A stretch of 64,000 bases of DNA from contig KB445794.1 of the NCBI GenBank assembly GCA_000320605.2, positions 433,863 to 497,862 of the forward strand, written 5' to 3'. The notes under the pieces are model-generated. The model did no database searches. It saw only the letters and a program-made list of their open reading frames with translations, and had not been told where the DNA came from. The DNA is from Gelatoporia subvermispora B. Taxonomy: Eukaryota > Basidiomycota > Agaricomycetes > Polyporales > Gelatoporiaceae. The position numbers and the translations under genes were made by a program. Below, in pieces: positions 44,930-55,800 of the stretch. The first letter of the stretch is position 1. Each line of letters begins with the position of its first letter.

Positions 44930-45982
44930 CGTGCTCGCCGCTGAGCAGAGGACACAATATTAGAGAGTGCAGATATTTGTTGAACTGTTCACAGCTCGAC
45001 TATAGTGGTTGCGCTGGAGTCCCGCTTCAGCGGCGGCGCTGGCGGGAGAAGGCCGTCTGTATCTGGCAGGGAAAATGGAGAAATAATTTGACGGGAGGCC
45101 AGAAGCGTGTGCGGGGAGATTAGATGGGACAAGCGACCTGGCAGAGGGGGTCGGTGCTGAGATGGAGGCCAGCGGCAAGCAGCATGAGGAGGGTGTGAAC
45201 TGTAATTCGTTCCGGACAGTCGCTTACAGCAGTCGCGTGCTCCCGTTTCCTCAACAGTCTCCTTCAAATTCTCTCTATGTCCGTTCATCTCCTTTCAGTG
45301 TCTTCACTCTCAGAAATGTATCACAACGCGAAAATCTATGTGCCCGAAGCTTGTTGTCTTCGTAATTGTAATTGTCTCTGTTGCTATGTTGTCCTGCTGC
45401 TGTTACGTTGAGAATGCAGTGGCTCCGGGATGCTGCGCTCTTCCGTGCTTCGTTCCCGTTGCCCCGGGCACCACACGCCTACTGTGTCCAACTGGATTCC
45501 CCTTCACTGCGGCCTGACATCCATGTCTGATGGACTCTGATAATTCGAAGCAGGCTTTGCCACGCCGCCGCATGCCCGTGCTAGATTCAACTTGCCACGC
45601 AGATTCGCCGTACCACGCCGCCGGCACTTCCTTCCACGGCTCGCTCAAAGAAAGACATGGCCACAGCATGATCATCCGAGTCTCGTCCCTGTCCAGGGCG
45701 CTGCCTTGTGAAATACCGCACACAAGACAATGCGCTCGCCTTTTGGACGGCCCTTGCGGAAAACTACCTTGCTAGGATCCGTGCGACCCTGTTCATTCAT
45801 TCCGGAGCCTGTATCACGCCACTCCAACTTGACCATTGTTGTCTCGAAGCTCGTGTTTTGCTCATCAATCACTCTGACACCCGCAACGATGCCGACGCAA
45901 AAAGTCTGTCCAAAATAGCTGATCGCCCTCAGGAAGCAAACGTTGTAGTTGTCATTCCATGCCTATGCCATTGACGTCTGGG
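44930..45982. other. Intergenic region upstream of BEM3-like gene
   Basis: About 1,050 nt between two minus-strand genes. It should hold the BEM3 promoter and the 3' end of the SET gene. The short open frames show no family features. Confidence 0.45.
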
Positions 45983-47405
45983 CTATTCGCTCAGTTGTTG
46001 AGTCTCCATCTCGGCAGCCATGTCTGCTACACATCGTCCACACGCACAATCGAAGAACCAACCATCAGACAGCTCCTTCCTGCGTTCCCTCCATGCCATG
46101 CCATCGACATGTCCATAGCTGATGCATAGTTCATCTCCTTCAGCCACCTCACGCGTTGTCACGAAGCGCAGAGCACGTCCATCCCGCTCTTTCCGCGCGT
46201 TCGGAGCGCAATCTATCAAGAATAGTCATTTCCGACGTGAACCTGTGCAACGGTGCAACGGCGGAAAATGAGCGGCTGAACGTACCATGATTGAAGAAGG
46301 ATAATCTGGGGTACACAGCAAAGCCTAGACACTCGCTTTCCTCCATGATCGGCACCTCCCAAATCCCAAAGGAATTGCCAGGGTCCACGCCCAACGCCGT
46401 GCGGACGTTCTCAATGGTTATGAGACTTGCGAGGACGTCCGTGAAAGAATTGTCGGTTGCCTCAGGGCTATCACCGTCGTTGCCTTCTTCCGCAGTGGCT
46501 GGACTTCGTCTGGACCGACTTGTCGACCTGCTATCCGACGGGGCACTAGGCGTGAAGCGCGATTTAAGTGCTTTGTAAATCCGGATATGGTTTTCCAGCA
46601 GTTCAGGGTACGTTCGTAGGTGCTGCAATTCGTTGGACTGTAATGACGCGAATGTATCCCAGTCACTGTCGCCTTGCGATGCTGCAGGGACTCCGTTGTT
46701 AGCGCGATCGAGCTGGTGCGGCCGAAAAGAAGCCATCGAGGTCGCGTACTCCCGAGCAAGATGTGCTAGAGCGAGTAGGACATAGCGAGCTACATCCGTC
46801 TCAAAATCATCCAGCGAGATTTCCCGCCAACGGCGTAAAGTCTTCGGGCTGCGCTCTTCCTGGCGCACGGTGTCCCATGCTTGCTCGGCTGTCTCCTTTG
46901 TGAGTACTGTCGCGTCATCTGGCTTGCTGGACACTTGCCCTGTGGTGTTGCCCTTACTAACACGGCGTGCACTTTCAAGGGTTCGCAGTAAGGCAACCAT
47001 ACTGTGACCCTCACGAGTGAGCCACGAAGCTTGACATTCTGCATTACAGAACCAAAGGCCGGCGCCGACCTGTGCTTTTCCTTTGCCATTCCCTTTGGCT
47101 CCCTGTTCTAGGATTGACGTGTTGTCATTCCCCTCAAAAAGCCCCTCGTCATCCCTCCTCTTCAAGAAGCCCCTGTTGCCCTGGTCATATTTCCAGCATT
47201 CCGCGCAGACCTCATTACGGAACGGCTTCCAGATCGTATACGCGTACGGCGATTGGGCGGCGAGGAGAGTGTACTCAGATGGGAGAGCGCGAGTCGCATG
47301 GTACGAGCGTCCGCTAGCAGGGTGAATGTGGATCTTCAGCGCAGGCTGTGTCGGGTGAGCTGGTCCAGATGGCAGCTCGTCGGTCGACATATCTAGTTCA
47401 GGCAT
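45983..47405 (-). CDS. SET-domain protein, SMYD-like
   Basis: This is a putative protein lysine methyltransferase. Two exons, 47405-46286 and 46212-45983, give 449 aa. The N-terminal SET piece (KIHIHPASGRSYHATRALP) is split by an insert bearing cysteines in a MYND-like pattern (CAECWKY..WFCNAECQASW, residues about 50-120). The C-terminal SET core is LGFAVYPRLSFFNHDCAPNA (NHxCxPN, spanning the intron) and GDELCISYG, followed by a post-SET cluster CACGRC. The start at 47405 is the first in-frame ATG; the frame above it has no ATG. Substrate is unknown; fungal SMYD-like proteins may modify histones or ribosomal and translation proteins. Confidence 0.82.
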
Positions 47406-47805
47406 CTGGTCGTGCGTTGGGGTCAACTCTGAACGTCGCAAGGCTTAAGACATAATATCAAGCGAGTAGTGAATGCATTTCGAGCGGAGTGAGAAGGCGA
47501 ACCGGACTGCCTGCGCAGATGTCCGGCAAGGCGAACGTGCGAGATGAACTGGACGAGTCCGGGGTCAAACAGGACCGCGGACGAGGCGCGGGCGAGAAAA
47601 TATCAGCACGGTCACGTGCGCGGAAAGGCTTTCGATCGTCTCCGTTTCTTGCGGTTAGGGCCTGTTAGAGCACAGCGCATAACGGCGGCGCGACCCCGTC
47701 TCCCTCTCCGTCCCGCCTCCGTCTTCTCAGCATCCATATCCCCAGTTCTCGCCAGATTTTTCTCTTCTTCGTACTCGCACGACAGGCAGCGCGCAGACAG
47801 GCGCA
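47406..47805. promoter_or_regulatory. Divergent promoter, SET gene / L-serine dehydratase
   Basis: This is 400 nt between divergent start codons. It becomes C/T-rich close to the dehydratase start (about 47690-47770). No specific factor site was recognised. Confidence 0.4.
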
Positions 47806-50800
47806 ATGCTCGCCGCTGTTCGCCTCGGGCGCGCCCGCCCGCCACAGGCACCCGCCATCAGAGCGCCTCGCCCGCCCACCGTCGCCACGCAGCACGCGCC
47901 TTCCAAGGCGCGCCATGCGACCCCCGCTTCTGTTCGGGCGTTCAGCTCGAGCGCATTTCGAAAGGCCCCAACGAACACTCTGGCGCGTGCGAAGGACGAG
48001 AAGGACGAGGAGGCGGAGCGCCGGGCGGACGAGGATGCGGGCGCCATCCCCACGGAAGAGCTCACCACCGTCGGCCTGCACGCACAGCAGACTGAGCATG
48101 CTGTAATCTCTGCGTTTGACTTGTTCAGTATTGGAGGTGCGTTGCGGTCTGACACGACAACTTGCCCGCGGTTCTCGGAGCAGGTGTGGCGTAAAGTCTG
48201 AACTTGCATTAATCGATAGTTGGGCCGAGCTCGTCGCATACTGTAGGCCCCATGCGTGCTGGAAAGATTTTTTTTACGGACCTGGTTGAGTTGGGTGTGT
48301 TGGACAAGGTGATTGGAACCGCCTCAATCAACGTGGGCGCTCCGGTGGCTGAAGTGCACTCCATAGGTTCAGACTGTTAAGATCACTCTGTGAGCTCAAC
48401 CTCACGGTAATACCATTTAAAATGCTTACTCTCTGAAAGATATGGTTCGTTGGCCGCAACAGGTACGTATCGTACTCCATTCTTCCCGTATTCGACATTA
48501 AACTTGCTGTAGGCAAAGGGTAATATCCCATGTCGCGCGCACAATGTCCGCAAGACTCATATTAATTCACACAGCCACCACACCCCTCAGGCAATCCTTC
48601 TTGGCTTGGAAGGTAAAACACAGTGATATACCCTCATGTACTATGCAAAATTGAGCCCGGCCGGATATTGCAGGTTCGGATCCCGAAACGATAGATACGA
48701 GTACAATTCCCTCGCGTTACCAGGCTATCCTCGACACAAAACATCTCATGCTTGGCGGAAAACATCGCATAACGTACGATATGGACCGTGATATGCTGTG
48801 GCGCTGGGACCAGGTTCTCAAGACGCACCCGAACGGAATGCGGTTTGCCGTCTTCGATGGGGATGGTAATCTCTTGGCCACGAACGAGTACTTCAGGTAT
48901 GAGATACGTCCGACCCATATCAGTTCGAGATATCTCACACCCCTGTAGTGTTGGCGGTGGTTTCGTTGTGAACGATAAGACGAAAGGTAACAAGTACCGA
49001 ACGTTGCGATTCCTGTCTCACGACTGACCTGTCCGACTTGCCAGTGGACGAGAATCTTTTCTACAAAGGCGTGGACAAGAGTGCGGTACATGGAGCACGT
49101 CTACATCAGACACACAGTCTATCGGAGCCATCCCAGGATGGTCAGATCCCGCCTCCTGATCCTTGCCAGCCACCGTATCCCTTCGTAGTATGTCGTTGTA
49201 ATAGTGTGGCAAGTGCCAAGTTGATCATCACATTCATAGTCTGGAGATAGTCTTCTAGCCCTGACAAAGAAGCACAACGTACGTCTATTTTGGTTTCGGT
49301 ACTAATTCATATTCCGCCTTACTAAAGGAGATACAGATGACCATCGCACAAATTGTATACGACAACGAACTGCATTTTGGATACTCACACGAGGAGATCC
49401 GCCACAAGGTACATTTTTGGATTACTAGCGGGAATAGACTGGTCTCATACACGTGTATAGCTCCTTCGCATTTGGGGCGTCATGGACGACTGCATTCGCA
49501 CCGGTGTGTCTTCCACTGAGGAAAAGCTCCCTGGAAGACTCGGTCTCCGACGCCGCGCTCCCATGCTTTATCGCCGCCTCATGCGCGGGTTCGTACCCTT
49601 CTTTTGCACGCGTCACCGCCCGACTAATCCGCGCGCCCCGTCACCAGCTTCTACCCCGGTTTATCTTCCCCCTCCCTCCCTTCCATTGGTCATGGCTCGA
49701 GCAGTCCCTCTGGTAGCATTGGTGCACCTGAAGAGGAAATTCCGCTGTCCCTGCAGTCCTCGTTCCGGCCGCTTGACAACACCTCGGCACGCGCGGAAGA
49801 AAGTTCGAGCGGCTCAGCACCCGGAAATGGCGGCTCAGCTGCTTCGCGGGCGCCGGCGACAAGGGTCACAGGCAAGTTCGACCATCCGGTATTACCTGAA
49901 CCTCCTGTGCGTTCTCTTACATTTTGGCTTGCTTCAACATATGTGCGTAGAGCTCTGACATGCAATCCTTCTACCATATAGCGCAAGACGATGATTCCCG
50001 CAATGGACTTCTTGTCATGTTATGCAATCGCAGTAAACGAAGTTAATGCAAGTGGTGGGCGCATTGTGACCTCGCCGACGAACGGCGCGGCCGGCGTCAT
50101 TCCGGCCGTGCTCAAGTATATCATCGAGGTAAAGAGTATCTCCTAAATAGATAACTTGAGCTCTTACTGAAAGCTTCACAGTTCATCTCCGATGATCCTG
50201 AGAAATCTGTTACGACGTTCCTTCTGACCGCAGCGGTGAGCTTCGTCGACAGTTCTCAATATAATGGCCCTGACTTCCCGTCGAAGGCAGTTGGCATGCT
50301 GTTTAAGCGAGGGAGCACTATTTCTGCTGCAGAAGGGGGGTGCCAAGCAGAGGTTGGAGGTGCATACATATCATTCATTTGTAATTGCGATGCATTTACA
50401 CAGATTCGCAGTGGCGTGTTCCATGGCCAGCGCTGGATTCGCGGCCTGTATGGGCGGTATGTACCCCTTTGAGCTATCCCCGGGATTGTTACTCACCGGC
50501 AGTAGCTTCTCCGGAGACGGTTCTTCAGGTGAGTCACACGGTCAGATCTATCCATATTGCTCTAGCTTACACTGCACTCCACAGGCTGCTGAAATCGGAA
50601 TAGGTTGGTAACGTCTTGACCTCGGATTGAAGTTTGCTAATATGATACTGCGTGAAGAACACAATCTCGGTTTGACATGCGACCCCATAGATGGGCTCGT
50701 CCAAGTACCCTGCATAGTGAGTGCTGAGCTGCACAGTGCTATCTTCACCCTGACCTACCGCCTTTTTAGGAGCGCAACAGTTTGGGAGGTGAGCCGTTCC

Positions 50801-51135
50801 CGGGCAAGGCCAATGAATAGATCTGAGCTGACACCCCTCTGCAGCTGTGAAAGCAGTCACGGCCGCCCAGCTCTCGATGGCGAGCCAGAATGTTTATAGT
50901 GTTACCCTTGATGAGGCTATTGAGGCCATGCGCCTGACCGCGGTGGACATGAGTGTGAAATACAAGGAAACGAGCCTTTCGGTACGTCATTTCCCGCTTC
51001 TCACGCGACACCACAGTAATCAAATTTGTGCTATAGGGACTTGCGGTGAGTTGTCTGCTTTGCATCAGCTGATACAATTCTCACCCACTGCTCCAGCGCA
51101 CCGTCAAGATCCCTCTTTCTGTTCCAGCTTGCTAG
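47806..51135 (+). CDS. L-serine dehydratase, iron-sulfur type (L-serine ammonia-lyase)
   Basis: This enzyme converts L-serine to pyruvate and ammonia using a [4Fe-4S] cluster rather than PLP. The N-terminus [20 protein letters not shown] is basic and lacks acids, so it is probably a mitochondrial presequence. Beta-domain signature: [35 protein letters not shown]. Alpha-domain: [63 protein letters not shown] and VQVPCIERN. The last three carry the cluster cysteines. The protein ends ..LSVPAC, a C-terminal Cys as in the Legionella enzyme, where it caps the cluster. I traced 24 exons giving 678 aa, longer than the bacterial length of about 455 because of the presequence and a Ser/Pro-rich linker of about 90 aa (49648-49906). 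Exons of 7 nt (48513-48519) and 9 nt (51037-51045) are needed. Confidence 0.93.
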
Positions 51136-51441
51136 AAGTTTATCGGAGTTCATCGCTACTATGTTAGTTCGCTATTCGCTGGATGCTTTGATCGCCCTAG
51201 ATGCCGTTTTGCTGTGATAGACCTGCATATCGTGATAGAATATATTCTACTGGATGTCTTTGCATGTCTGAGCCTGCGTGCTTGTCTTGAGTTCTGATTC
51301 GACAGCCTATCGAGTCTCGTGGTGGTAGCGCACGTGAGCGGACGCGTAGAAGCTGTGCCGCGGGTTGGCCGCGGGCGCGTCGGACTGAGCGCGTCCGCGA
51401 GACGCTGCGGAACGACAGCCACCACTCGCTTGCACGCAACC
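51136..51441. other. Short intergenic region before ANY1-like gene
   Basis: About 300 nt on the same strand between two plus-strand genes. An open frame runs into the ANY1-like start from upstream without a better start. No distinct element was seen. Confidence 0.4.
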
Positions 51442-52568
51442 ATGTTCCCTGCATGGCTTTCTATCTTGGCCTCTGTGGGCATGGCCGTTGGACCGCCGCT
51501 GGTGTATGCTGATCAGGCGTATTCCATCGTCCGTAAGAAGTACGTTGGTAGTAATTGCTGTGCTGTGTTCAGCATGTTGACACGTAATGTTATTGCATAG
51601 AGATGCTTCGGGTTTCTCTCGTGATGTTTGCGCTATTCTGTGAGGCTGGGTGTAGCTGAACGCATGAGATGGCAACCCCATACTGAATATAACACAGCCT
51701 CCTCGCGAACATCACTCGATGTTTCTTCTGGCTGGGCCGCCATTTTGAGTATGCCCTGCTCATACAGTCGTTTCTGATGATCATGGCTCAGGTGCGCATG
51801 AGATCTCCCGAATCCTGACATTCTGGATAACATAGTGTCTAGCTCGCTCTCTTGTACATTTGTACCAAGTACAATTCACGTCTAAGTCCGGAGAACTTGG
51901 GCGTCTCTACACGCCCGCTGTCGTTCTGGCAATGGCCTACATACACTCAGTACCTCGAGTTTCTTGCTGGCTTCATGTATGCTTATGGTGTTTTTGTGAT
52001 ACTGAGGCTTGATCCTGACATTGGTGTAGCCTCTGCCAGGCTATTCTCTTTCTGATCTTCGGGCGGTCAACACTTTATGTCTCGATTCTGGGATTTGTTG
52101 CTCTTGGTTTAGAGAGCACTCTTCCTATTCCCCAGGTCATCAGGTGAGTACTCAAAGACTTGCGGCATAGCAGTGTGCTAAACCTAACCGCAGTAATTAC
52201 AAACAAAAGTCGTTGTATGGTTTCAGAATGTCGACTCTCATCGGCTGGGTTGGAGGAGATGCATTCAAGCGAGTACCTCAACGTCTTCCCTGATTATGAC
52301 GCTCTTACACACCCACCATTCTAGGACTGTCTACTTCTTCCTACAGCTGTCGCCGCTGCAGTTCAAGGTCTGCGCGATCTTCCAACTGTCTATTGACTGC
52401 GGTACGTCATGCTTTTGGCTGTTTGTGGATCTTAGATTCCATAACACATTTCTCTGCTTTACAGTGATCATCGTGCAGCGCTTGTACTACGGCAACGCGC
52501 CACCAAATGCGACGTTACTGCCGGAGGAGGATGATATTGAACAGGCACTGGCTTTGGATGAGGAATAG
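51442..52568 (+). CDS. ANY1: PQ-loop membrane protein, ANY1/PQLC1 (SLC66A2)-like
   Basis: This multi-helix Golgi/endosome protein belongs to a family that acts against, or in parallel with, phospholipid flippases in membrane asymmetry. The first PQ-loop region is GMAVGPPLVYADQAYSIVRKKDASGFSRDVC, followed by NITRCFFWLGRHFEYALLIQS. The second is ESTLPIPQVISNYKQKSLYGFRMSTLIGWVGGDAFK. The tail is acidic (LLPEEDDIEQALALDEE). Eight exons (51442-51539, 51601-51639, 51698-51791, 51843-51976, 52030-52143, 52194-52268, 52325-52401, 52465-52568) give 244 aa. Intron 52269-52324 starts with GC; no GT donor gives the continuing frame KTVYFFLQLSP. Confidence 0.85.
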
Positions 52569-52854
52569 ATGAATTGTATCATATCGAGCACGTCTCGAAT
52601 TTTTGGGTATCTAGTAGTACTATTTATTGTATACAGTATGTTCTGGCTATGATCCGGCTCACTGGGTCGAGGGTGAATAGCTGCGTGGTCTGCGCGCGGT
52701 GCTACGCCATCGCAACTGCGGGCGCTCCTAATTGGCGCCCATAGACACATAGCGAGTGACACGCCAAACACAGGTCAACCGCAACCCCTCCCCGCCCTCA
52801 TTTCATCAAGGACAGGCTTTCGACCGGCTCGACGTGTCCTTGACGCTACCAACC

Positions 52855-55800
52855 ATGGATATCTCGAAGCCGATTGCATTCTGCGAACACCTCCAGCTTT
52901 CCAGCTTGGGGGTGCAGCCAACGTCCATCTCGTTCCAGGTACTTACGCGTCATAGTCGTCCGGTGTTGCTGTATGCTCAACGCGGGTACCCTGCGCATAG
53001 ACATTGACCCTCGAGTCTGACCACTTCATTTGCGTGCGAGAGAAAGTTGGAGAGCAGAACCAAGTCGTCATCGTTGACCTCGCGGACGCCAACAATGTGC
53101 TACGTAGACCAATCACCGCCGACTCTGCCATCATGCACCCTCACCAGAAGATCTTGGCCTTGAAAGGTGAGCATCGCAATGCGCATTATTTGCGCTCTAC
53201 GCTACTTCAAGCATAATCTCGCGTTGCGTCTCAGTAAGGGGGAGTGCGCGAGACGGGGTTTGCTGTGCGGGGTACAGGGTGCTCGAGTTCTATGAGCTGC
53301 GGGTAGCTGCTGTGCGTCGTGGTACTTTCAGACGCGAATCACCGCGTGCCCAACACCACACTGCTGAGCATCATGCTTACACACATGTGTGGACATCTCT
53401 TGACGCGACTGGGCGCTGACATGTGCTCGTTTCGCAGCGGGTCGGACACTCCAGATCTTTAACATTGAGACCAAGCAGAAGGTCAAGTCGCATGTCAATA
53501 ACGAAGATGTTGTGTTCTGGAAGTGGATCAATGACACCACATTGGGCATGGTCACGGACTCAGCCGTGTACCACTGGTCCATTTCCGACGCGACTACACC
53601 GCCGCAGAAGATATTCGACCGTCACGCAACGCTCGTCGGCGCGCAGATCATCAACTACCGTACGACTGCGGATGAGAAGTGGCTTGTGCTCGTCGGCATC
53701 GCGGGTAACACGACGAATCCCTCCGCATTCAAGGTGAAGGGCGCGATCCAGCTGTACAGCCGGGAACGCGGTGTCAGTCAGCCTATTGAGGGTCATGCGG
53801 CTGCTTTTGCGGAGGTCAAGTTGGATGGGCACCAGAAGCCTACCAAGCTATTCGCCTTCTCCGTTCGGACTGCGACAGGAGCGAAGGTTAGCACGCCTTC
53901 TTTTGTCTGACCCTGTCCTTATGCTTATTTTTCGATCAGCTTCATATTGTAGAGATTGACCACCAGGCACCCGACCCGCCATATACCAAGAAGGCAGTGG
54001 ACGTGTACTTCCCTCCTGAGGCGACGAATGATTTCCCGGTCGCCATGCAGATCTCGAAGAAACACGGCATCATCTTTCTGGTGACCAAGTACGGGTTCAT
54101 TCACCTGTACGACCTCGAGTCCGGTGCCTGCATCTACATGAACCGCATTTCTGGCGAGACCATCTTCGTCACTGCGGAACATGAGGCAACAAACGGTATC
54201 ATTGGAGTGAACAAGAAGGGTCAGGTACTTAGCGTTGCGGTCGATGAGGCGACTATCATCCCGTATATCCTGACGACCTTGAACAACACCGAGCTCGCGT
54301 TCAAGCTCGCTAGCCGGGCGAATCTGCCTGGCGCGGATGATTTGTACATTAAGCAGTACCAGCAGCTCTTCGCAAGCGGGCAGTACGGTGAGGCCGCTAA
54401 GATTGCGGCCAACTCCCCAAGGGTAAGTGCTCAGGCCTATGTACTCGAATTTTGATCAATCGGTTACTGTAGGGCATCCTGCGAACTGCGCAAGTCATCG
54501 AGTCGTTCAAGCAAGCGCCTGCGCCGCCTGGTGGTCTGTCGCCCATCCTCCAGTACTTCGGTATCTTACTCGAGAAGGGCGAGCTCAATCACTTGGAGTC
54601 CATCGAGCTCGCACGTCCTGTGCTTCAGCAAGGAAGGAAACAATTGCTTGAGAAGTGGCTGAAGGAGAACAAGGTGTGTATCGATGATCTGTAGCGAGCC
54701 CGAACTTGACGCCATTTCCTTAGCTTACCTGCAGCGAGGAGCTCGGTGACATCGTGCGCCTGAACGACATGACGCTCGCGTTGAGCATCTACCTCCGTGC
54801 GAACGTGCCGAACAAGGTCATCGCCTGCTTCGCTGAGCTCGGTCAGACCGACAAGATCGTACTTTACGCGAAGAAGGTCGGCTACACGCCGGACTATGTT
54901 GGTCTCCTCCAACACATCATGCGCACCAACCCGGACAAGGGTGCGGAGTTCGCTGCGCAACTTGTCAATGACGAATCCGGGCCAATGGTCGACGTTGAGA
55001 GGGTATGTCTTCCGACCTTTGAGCACTCAGTCATTATTAAAAAATGTTTTGCTAGGTGGTCGACATCTTCATGTCCCAGAACATGATTCAGCCTGCGACC
55101 TCATTCCTGCTGGATGCGCTCAAGGACAACAAGCCTGAACAGGCACACCTCCAGACTCGTCTCTTGGAGATGAACTTGGTTCATGCGCCCCAAGTCGCAG
55201 ATGCAATTCTCGGCAACGAAATGTTCTCGCACTATGACCGCCCTCGCATCGCGAACCTGTGCGAGAAGGCCGGTCTCTTGCAGAGAGTGCGTCTCTTGTC
55301 AATCCTACAAGTTCAGAGTACCCTCTAACTGTCTTATGTGTAGGCTCTTGAGCACTACGAAGACCTGGCTGATATCAAGCGCGTCATCGTCCACGCCAAT
55401 GTGCTCCCGCCGGACGTAAGCTGACATCGCTTTGCATCATTGTCTTGGTTCTGACGTATCTGTTGTAGTGGCTAGTCAACTACTTCAGTCGCCTAACCAC
55501 TGAGCAATCCATGGCATCTTTGGAGGAGATGCTCCGTGTGAACATTCGGCAGAATTTGCAGGTCGTAATACAAATCGCGACGAAGTACTCTGACATTCTC
55601 GGCCCTCACAACCTTATCGACATGTTCGAGAAGTACAAGAGCTTCGAGGGTGTGTGCTGCAATCACCAATAAGCTGTAACACTTGCTGATCTCAAGAGAA
55701 AGGTCTTTACTACTACCTCGGCTCGATCGTGAACCTGAGCCAGGACCCCGAGGTTAACTTCAAGTACATCCAGGCTGCTACTCGGACAGGCCAAATTCGC

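Noticed and set aside
48660..48690. tRNA T-arm-like GGTTCGGATCCC
   Set aside because: It lies at an exon start of serine dehydratase and no acceptor stem or anticodon arm can be formed around it.
49589..49647. Continuous reading through 49461-49950 in one frame in serine dehydratase
   Set aside because: That frame leaves the family after LMRG; removing 49589-49647 restores GFYPGL and the Glu-rich linker leading into [10 protein letters not shown].
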